A stretch of 49,139 bases of DNA from G023898405 sp964368985 (GCA_964368985.1 CAYJDW010000012.1:1-49139); one strand, 5' to 3'; positions 39,395 through 48,561 are shown, counted from the stretch's first letter. Numbers and translations: made by a program. The notes: a model not told the origin generated them from the sequence alone.

Positions 39395-40729
39395 CTAATA
39401 CCGATACGATTCCGGCTTATATGGCCCCTCCACCGACACTCCCAAATATTCGGCCTGCTGCGCACTTAGCTTGGTGAGCTTAACCCCCAAATGATCCAGA
39501 TGAAGCCTTGCTACTTCCTCATCAATAATCTTTGGCAAGGTATAAACCTGGCCTGGTTTAAAACTCTTCGCCCCATTTTTCCCATCTTCAAACAAGGCAA
39601 TCTGAGCCAACACCTGATTGGTGAAGGACGTAGACATAACAAAAGAAGGATGGCCTGTAGCGCAGCCCAAATTCACTAGGCGCCCACGAGCCAATAACGT
39701 GAGCCGTTTGCCATTGGAAAATATGAACTGATCGACTTGAGGCTTAATGTTGACCGCTTTGATCTCTGGGTCTTTTTCCAAAGAAGCAATGTCAATCTCC
39801 GAATCAAAATGGCCAATATTGCACAAAATCGCTTGGTCTTTCATGTGCACCATGTGTTCTTTTCGAATAACCGAAGCGCATCCTGTAGCCGTAACAAATA
39901 TATCCCCTTTCGGGGCCGCCTCTTCCATGGTTACTACCTGAAAACCTTCCATGGCGGCCTGGAGCGCAATAATCGGATCAATTTCGGTGATTAAAATGCG
40001 CGCTCCTAAAGCACGAGCCGATTGGGAGCAACCTTTTCCTACATCGCCATAGCCTGCAATGACCACGGTTTTTCCTGCAATCATTACGTCGGTAGCTCGC
40101 TTGATGCCATCCATCAGCGATTCTCGGCAGCCATAGAGATTATCAAACTTAGATTTGGTGACGGAATCATTAACGTTGATGGCGGGGCAAAAAAGCTGGT
40201 CACGCTTGCTCATTTCGTAAAGCCGTCGCACGCCGGTGGTGGTTTCTTCCGAAAGCCCAAGAATTTTATGGTTGCCATCAAAAAGTGATCGATATTTTTG
40301 GTGCACCAGATTCGTTAAATCTCCTCCGTCATCAAGAATGAGATTAGGTCCTAGGCCGCCTTTGAATGCGAAGATCTGTTGCTCAAGGCACCAGTCATAT
40401 TCCTTTTCACTTTCGTTTTTCCAGGCAAAAACGGGCACCCCGCGCTGAGCAATGGCTGCTGCGGCGTGGTCTTGGGTGGAGAAAATATTGCAAGAGGTCC
40501 AACTTATTTCAGCGCCCAAGTCGAGCAAAGTTTCAATCAAAACGGCGGTTTGAATGGTCATATGCAGACAGCCGGCGATTCTTGCACCGCTTAATGGCTT
40601 GGATGGGCCATATTTTTTACGCAAAGCCATGAGGCCGGGCATTTCGCATTCAGCAATGGTGATTTCCTTCCTGCCAAAATCAGCAAGCGAGAGATCGGCG
40701 ACTTTAAAGAGGGCTTTTTCTAAGTTCAT
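39395..40729 (-). CDS. ahcY: Adenosylhomocysteinase
   Basis: Hydrolyses S-adenosylhomocysteine to adenosine and homocysteine, recycling the methyl cycle by-product, with bound NAD. The 444 residues (from the ATG at 40729, chosen because AAAGGA lies 6 nt upstream) show LHMTIQTAVLIETLLDLGAE, LILDDGGDLTN, LSEETTTGVRRLY, the NAD motif GYGDVGKGCSQSARALGA, ITEIDPIIALQA and the C-terminal GPYKPESYRY. No SAH-responsive riboswitch is visible in the short leader. It is monocistronic. Confidence 0.96.
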   Translation of the reverse strand: MNLEKALFKVADLSLADFGRKEITIAECEMPGLMALRKKYGPSKPLSGARIAGCLHMTIQTAVLIETLLDLGAEISWTSCNIFSTQDHAAAAIAQRGVPVFAWKNESEKEYDWCLEQQIFAFKGGLGPNLILDDGGDLTNLVHQKYRSLFDGNHKILGLSEETTTGVRRLYEMSKRDQLFCPAINVNDSVTKSKFDNLYGCRESLMDGIKRATDVMIAGKTVVIAGYGDVGKGCSQSARALGARILITEIDPIIALQAAMEGFQVVTMEEAAPKGDIFVTATGCASVIRKEHMVHMKDQAILCNIGHFDSEIDIASLEKDPEIKAVNIKPQVDQFIFSNGKRLTLLARGRLVNLGCATGHPSFVMSTSFTNQVLAQIALFEDGKNGAKSFKPGQVYTLPKIIDEEVARLHLDHLGVKLTKLSAQQAEYLGVSVEGPYKPESYRY

Positions 40730-40868
40730 GATCATTCCTTTCAGGAGGCTTTTCTGCCACCTTGGCATTACTAACCAAAAAGAGCCAAAATTTTTTCCCG
40801 ATGCCCGTGATATTGATCGGTATTGACTTTGATATTGATTATCTTAAAGGGAACTTACTGTGTTTTCA

Positions 40869-40944
40869 TGGGGCGTAGAAAAGTTGGCAATTCACCGGTT
40901 TTTGGTACCGGCATCCGTAGGTTCGAGTCCTACCGCCCCAACCA
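40869..40944 (+). tRNA. tRNA-Gln (anticodon TTG)
   Basis: Acceptor TGGGGCG with CGCCCCA, anticodon stem CCGGT / ACCGG and loop TTTTGGT (anticodon TTG), T arm with GGTTCGAGTCC, discriminator A and encoded CCA (40942-40944). The U1-A72 pair at the acceptor end is typical of glutamine tRNA. prs begins 30 nt downstream and may be on the same transcript. Confidence 0.94.
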
Positions 40945-40974
40945 ATACTTTCCAAACACTGGACCAACAATTTC

Positions 40975-41937
40975 ATGTCAGATACACCAATAAAAATTTT
41001 TTGCGGCAATTCCAACCGAGACCTCGCCAACCGAATTGTTGAATATTTAGAAATGCCGCTTGGTTGCGCGGTTATCAAGCGTTTTGCTGACGGCGAAGTG
41101 GCCATTTCCATCGCGGAAAGCGTGCGTGGTTATCATGTCTACGTAGTGCAATCCACCTGCCCGCCGGCGAACGAACACCTGATGGAATTGTTGGTGATGA
41201 TCGATGCCCTAAAACGCGCTAGCGCCGTCGCCATCACCGTGGTTATGCCCTATTACGGCTATGCCCGCCAAGACCGAAAAGCTGCCCCCCGCGAGCCTAT
41301 TACCGCAAAGCTAGTGGCCGATTTATTGGAAGCTGCTGGTGCCACTCGATTGATCTCTCTTGATCTGCATGCAGCCCAAATCCAGGGCTTTTTTAATGTG
41401 CCTTTTGACCACCTCTATGCTTCACCAATTTTCATTGAAGATATCAGGCAAAAATACGGCAAAGATGCGGCCGCTTGTGAAGATCTCGTCGTGGTATCAC
41501 CTGATGCAGGCGGTGTTGAGCGCGCTCGTGCTTATGCCAAAAGGTTACATGCAACACTTGCCATCATTGATAAACGCCGTCCGCAGCCCGGCATTGCTGA
41601 AGTGATGAATATTATCGGCGATGTCAAAGGCAAACGCGCCATCATCATCGACGACATGATCGATACCGCTGGAACTTTAGTGAAGGCCGCCGAGGCCATC
41701 AAAGATCAAGGCGCCAAAAGTATCTCCGCCTATGCGAGCCACGGCGTATTTTCGCCCCCAGCCGTAGAACGGATTACTCAAAGCGTGATCGATGAAGTAG
41801 TAGTGACCGATAGCGTCCCGCTCAGAGAAGATGCCAGGGACTGCCCTAAAATTCGCGTATTATCCTGCTCCGCCTTAGTGGGCGAGGCCATTAGCCGGGT
41901 TCATACCGGGGCGAGCGTTTCGTCGCTATTTATATAG
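40975..41937 (+). CDS. prs: Ribose-phosphate pyrophosphokinase
   Basis: Makes PRPP from ribose 5-phosphate and ATP for nucleotides, His, Trp and NAD. The 320-residue class I enzyme shows FADGEVAISIAESVRG, PYYGYARQDRKAAPREPIT, the metal-binding DLHAAQIQGFF, VVVSPDAGGVERARAYAK and the PRPP loop IIIDDMIDTAGTL. Length is normal. It follows tRNA-Gln by 30 nt. A family D hairpin lies 43 bp after the stop and may end the transcript. Confidence 0.96.
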   Translation: MSDTPIKIFCGNSNRDLANRIVEYLEMPLGCAVIKRFADGEVAISIAESVRGYHVYVVQSTCPPANEHLMELLVMIDALKRASAVAITVVMPYYGYARQDRKAAPREPITAKLVADLLEAAGATRLISLDLHAAQIQGFFNVPFDHLYASPIFIEDIRQKYGKDAAACEDLVVVSPDAGGVERARAYAKRLHATLAIIDKRRPQPGIAEVMNIIGDVKGKRAIIIDDMIDTAGTLVKAAEAIKDQGAKSISAYASHGVFSPPAVERITQSVIDEVVVTDSVPLREDARDCPKIRVLSCSALVGEAISRVHTGASVSSLFI

Positions 41938-41980
41938 GCAACGTGGCGTGATTGCATTTTTTGACTCACTTTAGCGAGAC

Positions 41981-42020
41981 CCACCCTCTCCCCAGCCTCT
42001 CCCGCAAGCGGGAGAGGAGT
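41981..42020. repeat. Family D interspersed repeat
   Basis: Starting CCACCCTCTCCCCAGCCTCT, this copy ends in a perfect hairpin, ctctcccgc / gcgggagag, around AA. It matches the pair at 25535 and 25671 and lies between prs and rplY. Confidence 0.75.
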
Positions 42021-42064
42021 TATCTGGGTTAAACCCCTGAAAAATCACCCCAATTTTTGGCCGC

Positions 42065-42093
42065 TTGACGACCGCCTCCCATACCCCTAAGGT
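42065..42093 (+). promoter_or_regulatory. Candidate promoter of rplY
   Basis: TTGACG (42065-42070) and TAAGGT (42088-42093) are 17 bp apart, 64 bp before the rplY ATG. The -10 match is only partial. Confidence 0.4.
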
Positions 42094-42157
42094 CCGGCCA
42101 TAAATCTTGCGAGGTCAGACTCAATGAAGGGTCTAGACGTTATCGAGGGAGTGAATC

Positions 42158-42820
42158 ATGACTCATGTATTACAAGCTAGAAAAAGAGAAGCATTAGGAA
42201 AAGGCCCAGCGCGTCGTTTGCGCATCAATCTAGAATTGCCAGCAGTGGTTTATTCATATGGCCAAGAAACTCTTCCAATCATCATCAGCCCGCGTGAAAC
42301 CAGCAAAATGCTTCGTGGTCCATTGCGCCGCAATGTGGTTATCAATCTTGAAATCGCCAACGATTCTAAGAAAAGCCGCGTTGTTATGATCAAAGAACGC
42401 CAAATTCACCCTATCCGTCGTGAACTGACTCATATCGATTTTATCGAAGTAGATTTGAAAAAACCGGTTATGGTTTCAATTCCCATTAAATTGTCAGGTA
42501 AAAGTGAATCGGTAGTTTTGGGCGGCAAGCTTGATCACGTTTTGCAAAAAATGAAAATCAATTGTTTGCCAGCAGCTGTGCCAGAATTTATTGACGTCGA
42601 CATCAGCAATCTTCCTTTCGGTTCTACTCACTGCGAAGATATCGCTTTGCCCTCTGGCATGACGCTTGCTGAAAAGCCTCGCGTGGTGATCTTGACCATT
42701 AAGAAGCCTCGCGGCGCTGCTAAAGAAGAAGAAACAGCTACCACAGGTAAAGCAGGTAAAGCTGCAGCTAAGCCAGCCGCCGCGGCCAAACCAGCCGCCG
42801 CCGCGCCTAAGAAGAAATAA
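42158..42820 (+). CDS. rplY: 50S ribosomal protein L25 (Ctc/TL5 form)
   Basis: Binds 5S rRNA in the large subunit. The 220-residue protein is the long form with the L25 domain (about 1-95; RKREALGKGPARRLRINLEL and VIKERQIHPIRRELTHIDF) and a TL5 beta domain (about 96-185, with FIDVDISNLPFGSTHCEDI). Its C-terminal tail is rich in Ala, Lys and Pro (about 190-220). A GGGAG precedes the ATG. A rho-independent terminator lies just after it, before pth, the gene with which rplY is commonly paired. Confidence 0.93.
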   Translation: MTHVLQARKREALGKGPARRLRINLELPAVVYSYGQETLPIIISPRETSKMLRGPLRRNVVINLEIANDSKKSRVVMIKERQIHPIRRELTHIDFIEVDLKKPVMVSIPIKLSGKSESVVLGGKLDHVLQKMKINCLPAAVPEFIDVDISNLPFGSTHCEDIALPSGMTLAEKPRVVILTIKKPRGAAKEEETATTGKAGKAAAKPAAAAKPAAAAPKKK

Positions 42821-42842
42821 AGACGAATATTCGCGATTATTA

Positions 42843-42869
42843 AAGTGCCGCATGCCGGCACTTTTTTTT
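42843..42869 (+). terminator. Terminator/attenuator between rplY and pth
   Basis: A perfect 8-bp stem (aagtgccg at 42843-42850 with cggcactt at 42856-42863), a 5-base loop and a run of T to 42869. The pth ribosome binding site GGAG begins at the very next base, so readthrough here sets pth expression. Confidence 0.85.
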
Positions 42870-42878
42870 GGAGTAATT

Positions 42879-43457
42879 ATGTGGCTCATCGTAGGCTTAG
42901 GAAATCCGGGCGCAAAATACGAACTCACTCGCCATAATGCTGGCTTTTTAGCTGTCGATGCCTTGCTCGATAAACTTAAAATCAACCACCTCAAAGCTGG
43001 ATTTAGCGGTCAAATGGCGCGCCTAGAGATAGCTCAAGAACCCGCCATTATTCTTAAACCCGAAACATTTATGAATAAGTCCGGCCTCGCAGTTCAACAA
43101 GCCATGTCGTTTCATAAGATCCCGCTCGAACAGGTGATCGTGCTTCACGACGAGCTTGATCTCCCCTTAGGGGCAATGCGTATTAAACTGGGAGGCGGCA
43201 ATGGGGGCCACAATGGATTAAAAGATATAACGCGCCTCTTAGGTGATAAATTCTTGCGCATTCGCATTGGCATCGGGCGGCCGAATTTTAAAGGAGATGA
43301 AGCAAATTTTGTTTTGAGTCCTTTTAGCGATCCAGAAATCAAGATCCTAGAGCCCGTATTATTGAAAGCCGGGGAAGCAGTGGAAGGGCTCATGGCACAT
43401 GGTTTGGATAAAGCTCAGCAAAAATTTCAAATTAATAAAATTGTTTCTGCAAGTTAG
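42879..43457 (+). CDS. pth: Peptidyl-tRNA hydrolase
   Basis: Frees tRNA from peptidyl-tRNA dropped by the ribosome. From the ATG at 42879 (GGAG upstream) it has 192 residues. It shows LIVGLGNPGAKYELTRHNAG with the catalytic His in RHN, KPETFMNKSG, IVLHDELDLPLG and GGGNGGHNGLKDI, then RIRIGIGRP. The earlier ATG at 42852 lies inside the terminator hairpin and adds nine residues not seen in the family. It follows rplY, a common pairing. Confidence 0.95.
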   Translation: MWLIVGLGNPGAKYELTRHNAGFLAVDALLDKLKINHLKAGFSGQMARLEIAQEPAIILKPETFMNKSGLAVQQAMSFHKIPLEQVIVLHDELDLPLGAMRIKLGGGNGGHNGLKDITRLLGDKFLRIRIGIGRPNFKGDEANFVLSPFSDPEIKILEPVLLKAGEAVEGLMAHGLDKAQQKFQINKIVSAS

Positions 43458-43526
43458 TAATATTAAATCTTATTTTTTTTATTGGGACAGCTAATATTGT
43501 GGCAATAAAAAGACTTGATTAATCTT

Positions 43527-43556
43527 TTGACAAACTATATGTAAGTCTAATATTAG
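43527..43556 (+). promoter_or_regulatory. Candidate promoter of the kinase-like lipoprotein gene
   Basis: A perfect TTGACA at 43527-43532 is followed by TAATAT (spacing 15) or TATTAG (spacing 18). The start would lie only about 8-12 nt before the ATG at 43570, so a very short leader is implied. Confidence 0.35.
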
Positions 43557-43569
43557 TGGAATTTTTTAA

Positions 43570-44799
43570 ATGAAACTCAAGCATAATTTAATAGCAAATT
43601 GCTTATTTTATACTGTCTTTTTTGTGCACCTCAACGGCTGTCTCAATGAGACGGGTAATGATGATATTGAAATCAGCAAATCTTTAACCAAGGCTCCAAT
43701 CAGCTCCAATAAAGATACTAAAAAAACCAGCCCTGAAAAAAAGACGGTTCCAATCAACGAAACGCCTGTTGAGGAACCCCTAAATCCTGGCCGTCCAGAA
43801 ACATGTGGCGATATTTTGGATAAATTTAAAAAGCCCCAGAAAGCAACCATAAGCGCAAAAACCTTGAAAAATCGCTTCTCTTTGAAAAAAGATCTACGCG
43901 GAGAAAGTAAGAGTGGGGCCTTTCCGTCTTTGGTAACATCCAAGGAAGACAACAAAATTAAATTTCTTAAAATTTTTCCTAAGGTGAAAAAAGGCCAGAG
44001 CGGCAGGGACATAGTTAAGGATCAAAGTTATTTAGAAATATATCAAACTTGTCGCCTCTCCAAACTGAATCTTAGCGCTAATTTGCCGAATGATTTGCAT
44101 TCCTCTAAATTCTTCGTTGACGTTTATGAAGTCGGTTTTCTAAAGACCGATGACCCTTTTGTTAAAGCTGATCAAGAGAATGATTTTTTATATCCTTATA
44201 TACTCAGCGAAGCGGTGGATAATATAACTTTAACCAAGTTTGTCACTGAACCACGCGAAGCCAACACAAATATCGGTTTTGACTTAGATTCCGCACCTAA
44301 AATGGTATTGGAGTCTATATTAATGCAAATTATTGTCGCTCTAAAAAACCCTCACCTGGCCTGGCAACTCACCCATCACGATATACATACCGGCAATATT
44401 TTACTCTCTAAGCAAGACAAAGCTGATTTCATCGTTGATTTTGAGGGCAAAAAAATGCAGTTGGTTGGTCCTTTAGTCAAAATTATCGATTTTGGTTTAG
44501 GAGAATCTGAAGGATTTACTCAAAAGGGATCCCTAAATTTTAATGTATGGATAAAAAAACGTCCATTTATCAACGAATTAGAAGAATTTATTAAAGGTGT
44601 TCTGGGGGACGATAAGATTTCATGGTGGACACGTCGCCGGATCGGGCTCGCTTCGATAAATCAAGATATTTATATGTTCAATCTTATTTTAAGAGCGCTC
44701 AAGCCGAGGCTGAATAGACGAGGCAGTCTCGTTCCTGACAAAAAGTATTGCAAGGATTATGACGATTGTATTCTGCTCATGTCGAAGTGGTGGAAATAA
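43570..44799 (+). CDS. Exported lipoprotein with a protein-kinase-like domain
   Basis: The 409-residue protein combines a lipoprotein signal (lipobox LNGC, Cys24) with a protein-kinase fold. A polar linker spans 25-95. The kinase-like part shows a glycine-loop-like GESKSGAFPS (about 111-120), a VAIK-like KFLKIF with Lys134, a hinge-like YILSEAVDNITLTKFV (about 210-225), the catalytic loop HHDIHTGNILL (Asp271, Asn276) and the metal-binding DFG in IIDFGLGES (Asp307). All core catalytic residues seem to be kept. If exported, it would act in the periplasm or outside, where ATP is scarce; secretion onward or another nucleotide is possible. It is monocistronic, AT-rich and near tRNA-Ser, suggesting an accessory gene. 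Confidence 0.72.
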   Translation: MKLKHNLIANCLFYTVFFVHLNGCLNETGNDDIEISKSLTKAPISSNKDTKKTSPEKKTVPINETPVEEPLNPGRPETCGDILDKFKKPQKATISAKTLKNRFSLKKDLRGESKSGAFPSLVTSKEDNKIKFLKIFPKVKKGQSGRDIVKDQSYLEIYQTCRLSKLNLSANLPNDLHSSKFFVDVYEVGFLKTDDPFVKADQENDFLYPYILSEAVDNITLTKFVTEPREANTNIGFDLDSAPKMVLESILMQIIVALKNPHLAWQLTHHDIHTGNILLSKQDKADFIVDFEGKKMQLVGPLVKIIDFGLGESEGFTQKGSLNFNVWIKKRPFINELEEFIKGVLGDDKISWWTRRRIGLASINQDIYMFNLILRALKPRLNRRGSLVPDKKYCKDYDDCILLMSKWWK

Positions 44800-45116
<317 letters not shown>

Positions 45117-45131
45117 ATGGGAATGAATATC

Positions 45132-45929
45132 ATGAAAGTCAAAAGAATTTTTGTCGCTCTTATTCTGCAGAGCATGGTCTTAAGCAGCTCCATACTGGCT
45201 CTAGACTCTGAAGAACCGGGTTTGGATAATTTGAGTGGTCTCTTTCTTAATGATGATTTGTGGTCTAATTTTGAAATCCTAGAAGATTATACCGACGGTG
45301 ATTTACTCGCTTATGGCGAAGCAACCGAAATTAATAATAATGACAATAGCGCATCCACCAACAATAATTTTAATATAATTGATGAAACGAATTTAACCAT
45401 CAAAGCTCACACCTTCAAACGGTCTGCTATAAATTCCGTAATTGAAACTTCTATAAGGTCATTTATTATGCAAAATATTAATCTGGCTTTTTTCCCTCAA
45501 AATAAAAATCAATTTGAAATTCTGTCTTTTAAATTAAAGACCCATTTAAAAGCCCCTGACTTTTTCACTCTCGCAAGTGTTCTCGCTCGATTTTTAAATC
45601 TCTCGAAGGAGAAACCTCCAGTAATCACGCATTTTGTTGAAAATCTGTTGGTGGCGACTAAGGAAATTCTAGAAAAGGAGCGGGAATTTTTTTGGATCTG
45701 CCAGAAAAAAATCGAGCTAAATGTAAATGTGCAGGCTTTTTTAATGGATGCTTGCGCCCACCTAGGACTCCCTGCCAAAGGACCTAGCGTAGAGCTCTCT
45801 TCGACGAAAATTAATACTTCTGAGATTCCCGCGCCCAAAAAAGTGAGACCCATCCCACGAGGAAAAAAGCACTATCAAAAATCGTTCAACTACCGACCGA
45901 TTCTGCCTGCTAAAAATTCTCAGCAATAA
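45132..45929 (+). CDS. Exported protein, function unknown
   Basis: From the ATG at 45132 (GGGA 9 nt upstream; an earlier ATG at 45117 overlaps that site) it has 265 residues. A signal peptide (MKVKRIFVALILQSMVLSSS, ending near SILAL) precedes an acidic, Asn-rich segment (about 40-80). The rest is a helical middle, with FFPQNKNQFEILSFKLKTHL and KEILEKEREFFWICQKKIEL, and a basic Pro/Lys-rich tail. Two cysteines (FWICQK and DACAHL) could pair. I recognise no family. Like the kinase-like gene on the other side of tRNA-Ser it is AT-rich and isolated. A terminator follows at 45947. Confidence 0.65.
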   Translation: MKVKRIFVALILQSMVLSSSILALDSEEPGLDNLSGLFLNDDLWSNFEILEDYTDGDLLAYGEATEINNNDNSASTNNNFNIIDETNLTIKAHTFKRSAINSVIETSIRSFIMQNINLAFFPQNKNQFEILSFKLKTHLKAPDFFTLASVLARFLNLSKEKPPVITHFVENLLVATKEILEKEREFFWICQKKIELNVNVQAFLMDACAHLGLPAKGPSVELSSTKINTSEIPAPKKVRPIPRGKKHYQKSFNYRPILPAKNSQQ

Positions 45930-45946
45930 TTGCCGTCATTGCTAAC

Positions 45947-45967
45947 GACGATTGCATCGTCTTTTTT
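45947..45967 (+). terminator. Rho-independent terminator
   Basis: Stem gacgat (45947-45952) with atcgtc (45956-45961), a 3-base loop and TTTTTT (45962-45967). It ends the plus-strand exported protein gene, just before the convergent mgtE stop. Confidence 0.65.
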
Positions 45968-45973
45968 GGGGCC

Positions 45974-47314
45974 CTACAATAAAGTGCCGCTCAAAATTTG
46001 CGAGGCAATACTAAAATAGATAATGAGCCCGGTCACATCCACCAAAGTGGCCACAAACGGTGCCGATGCGGTGGCAGGATCAAAGCCGACTCGTTTGAGG
46101 ATAAAGGGCAGCATAGCCCCTGTAGTAGCGCCCCATAAAACGACACCAACGAGGCTACAGGCCACAGTGAGGGAAACTAAAAAATAGTGCTCGCCATAAA
46201 TTTTTTCTTTTCCTGGCCAAAATAAAATACGCATCATGCCAATGAGACCCAAGATCACGCCCAGGGCAAGGCCTGAAAAAATTTCTCGAAATAATACGCG
46301 CCACCAATCTCTGAGGCGCGCTTCTCCAAGGGCGATGGCCCGAATTATCAAGGTAGATGCTTGCGAGCCAGAATTGCCGCCGCTGCTAATAATCAGCGGT
46401 ATGAATAAGGCCAATACCACAGCGCGAGCGATTTCACCTTCATAATAAGTCATGGCCGTAGCCGTAAGCATCTCGCCAACAAACAAGATGGTAAGCCATC
46501 CTGCTCGCTTTCTGAGCATGTCAAAAAAGCCAATTTTTAGATAAGGTGCGTCGAGAACTGCGCTACCGCCCAATTTTTGAATATCAGTAGTGGCTTCTTC
46601 GCGTACTACATCGACAATGTCATCGACGGTAACGATGCCTTTCATATGGTATTCTTTGTCCACCACCGGCATCGCCATCAAATGGTAGGCCGCAAAGAGA
46701 CGGCTCACTTCTTTTTGATGAGTATCTTCAGAAACCGTAATTACGTTGGTTTCCATTATGTCCTTGATGGTTTTTTGCGTACTCGCCACCAGGATATTTC
46801 TAAGCGAAACTACCCCCAATAATTTTTGTTCCTCATCGAGCACATAGGCGTAGTTAATGGCCTCTACCGAGGTTTTGGCCTGTGCTCTTAAATAGCGCAA
46901 AGCTTCATCGCCTGACATTTCCGGCCGCAGGCGAAAATAACGCGAGTTCATCAAGCCCCCGGCGTTATCTTCAGCATAAGTAAGGAGCGCTACCACCTCT
47001 TCTCGCGTTGGTTCATCCAACAATGCTAAAGCTTCATGGCGCTGGCTGGCGGGCAATTCCTGCAATAAATCGGCGGCATCGTCGAGATCCAGGAGTCTTA
47101 GCCACGATCTCTTCTCTAAATGCCCCAACGTGATCAAAAGCTCGGCCTGATCTGGAGCCCCTAGGTTTAAAAAAAGCTCTTCAGCATCAGTGCGTCGCAA
47201 ACGATGAAAAATCAATTCGCGGGCATTTTTTTTAAGGCGCGGCCATGCCTCCAAAAGGTAATCTAAATCTGGACTAGCATGGGTCTTTAGAGGCTCTTGT
47301 GGTGTATTTTCCAT
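45974..47314 (-). CDS. mgtE: Magnesium transporter MgtE
   Basis: Inner-membrane Mg2+ channel gated by cytosolic Mg2+. The 446 residues contain the N-terminal superhelical domain (about 20-130, with LLQELPASQRHEALALLDEP), two CBS domains (about 135-255, with IMETNVITVSEDTHQKEVSR and GIVTVDDIVDVV) and five membrane helices after about 280, including the pore motif GGNSGSQASTLIIRAIALGE. The end is normal for the family. It is monocistronic. No Mg2+-responsive leader structure was recognised upstream. Confidence 0.95.
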   Translation of the reverse strand: MENTPQEPLKTHASPDLDYLLEAWPRLKKNARELIFHRLRRTDAEELFLNLGAPDQAELLITLGHLEKRSWLRLLDLDDAADLLQELPASQRHEALALLDEPTREEVVALLTYAEDNAGGLMNSRYFRLRPEMSGDEALRYLRAQAKTSVEAINYAYVLDEEQKLLGVVSLRNILVASTQKTIKDIMETNVITVSEDTHQKEVSRLFAAYHLMAMPVVDKEYHMKGIVTVDDIVDVVREEATTDIQKLGGSAVLDAPYLKIGFFDMLRKRAGWLTILFVGEMLTATAMTYYEGEIARAVVLALFIPLIISSGGNSGSQASTLIIRAIALGEARLRDWWRVLFREIFSGLALGVILGLIGMMRILFWPGKEKIYGEHYFLVSLTVACSLVGVVLWGATTGAMLPFILKRVGFDPATASAPFVATLVDVTGLIIYFSIASQILSGTLL

Positions 47315-47470
47315 AAAGCAAATACTAGCAGTTTAGTTTTTTAATATGCCAGCTGGCACGGTATTTTAGCGCATCTAGCGACGCACCAACGCTATTTCTG
47401 CAGTGATCAGTCTTTCTTTTCGCCGTGAGGGGCGCATATTGAAAGCTCAAACCCCATGGGAGATTGTCTG

Positions 47471-48493
47471 GTGAACTGCAAAACAGGTTTTGTCAGTAAA
47501 GAGCTTCCTCATAAAAAGCTGCATGGCACGGCATTGTATTGGTTCAACGAAATAGAGGCTCTCTATGCTTTCTTGTTGACCGATTCGCTTGATAAAGTTT
47601 TGATTGATAGAAGCATTCTTCTCGATGCAGGATCATGTGCGATCAAATATGAAAAATTGATCGAGCAAATACATCCGCATCTAAAATTCGCGACCTATGA
47701 CAGCAAAAATTTTTTAACAGGCGATAAAACGGGGACTCTTTTTTACTTCCCTAATCTCGAAACCATGTTTAAAAATGGCGAGCTGAAAAGTGTTTTTCAA
47801 CCGATCGTGGCGGGGCTTTCATCGGGTCATAAAATCATCGGCTATGAGTGTCTCTCACGCGTGCAATTCAACAATGTCGCTCTGGCTCCCGATTTTTTGT
47901 TCAACTATGCCCAAGAAAAACTGCAACTCACCAACTATGATAAGGTCTGCCTCCTGCAATCTTTGCGCCTTGCACCAAAAATCTCGGGTGTCCTCATTTT
48001 CGTTAATGTGCGCCCTCAAACCTTGATCAGCCTTAATTTTTATCCTTGGTTTAAAGAAGAGCTGAAGAAAAATAATCTTGATCCGAAAAATATGGTTATT
48101 GAAATCACGGAACAGCATTGTGTTATTTCAGAGCGGGAAATGGGGATCCAATGTGATTTGCTGCGGGATTTAGGCATTAAAATCGCTATCGATGATTTTG
48201 GTTCTGGTATATCAAATCTCAGCATGCTGGAGATTACCAAACCCGATTTCATCAAGATCTCTGGCCGTTTTATCAAGGGTTCTCATCTAGATATTCAGAA
48301 ACAAAAAATCATCAAAAATGTCATGGATTTGGCAAATGATCTGGAAATTAAAGCCATTGTTGAGAATGTTGAAACTGAGCTCGAATGCCAACAAGTTGCC
48401 GCCTTGGGCGTCAATCTTGCACAGGGCTTTTATTTTTACCGCCCCATGAACAAAGCTGATTTAAACGCAGCCATTGAGGCAACCCAGGCTTAA
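47471..48493 (+). CDS. EAL-domain cyclic di-GMP phosphodiesterase
   Basis: Hydrolyses cyclic di-GMP to pGpG. The start is the GTG at 47471, where GGGAG lies 8 nt upstream; the ATG at 47456 has no such site. The 340 residues have a short N-terminal domain (about 1-100) of unrecognised type, then an EAL domain (about 105-340). The catalytic residues appear intact: Glu126 (in YECLSR, the EAL position), Asn179 (FVNV), Glu211 (IEITE), Asp241-Asp242 (IDDFGSG), Lys262, Glu298 (VENVE) and Gln318 (AQGF). It is expected to be active. The signal it senses is unknown. It is transcribed divergently from mgtE. Confidence 0.88.
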   Translation: MNCKTGFVSKELPHKKLHGTALYWFNEIEALYAFLLTDSLDKVLIDRSILLDAGSCAIKYEKLIEQIHPHLKFATYDSKNFLTGDKTGTLFYFPNLETMFKNGELKSVFQPIVAGLSSGHKIIGYECLSRVQFNNVALAPDFLFNYAQEKLQLTNYDKVCLLQSLRLAPKISGVLIFVNVRPQTLISLNFYPWFKEELKKNNLDPKNMVIEITEQHCVISEREMGIQCDLLRDLGIKIAIDDFGSGISNLSMLEITKPDFIKISGRFIKGSHLDIQKQKIIKNVMDLANDLEIKAIVENVETELECQQVAALGVNLAQGFYFYRPMNKADLNAAIEATQA

Positions 48494-48561
48494 ACATGCG
48501 TTGACAGTTTAGCTCCACTCGCTAGAAGATTTGTGTGGCATTATAAACTAAAGAATGGGCT

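Noticed and set aside
40807..40841. Repeated (g)atattga units before tRNA-Gln
   Set aside because: Only loosely similar AT-rich text; probably promoter-like sequence, not a defined repeat.
40741..40868. Possible SAH riboswitch before ahcY
   Set aside because: The short leader shows no recognisable SAH aptamer pairing; tRNA-Gln lies close on the other strand.
42494..42994. 166-codon minus-strand frame across rplY and pth
   Set aside because: It is antisense to both conserved genes and to the terminator between them.
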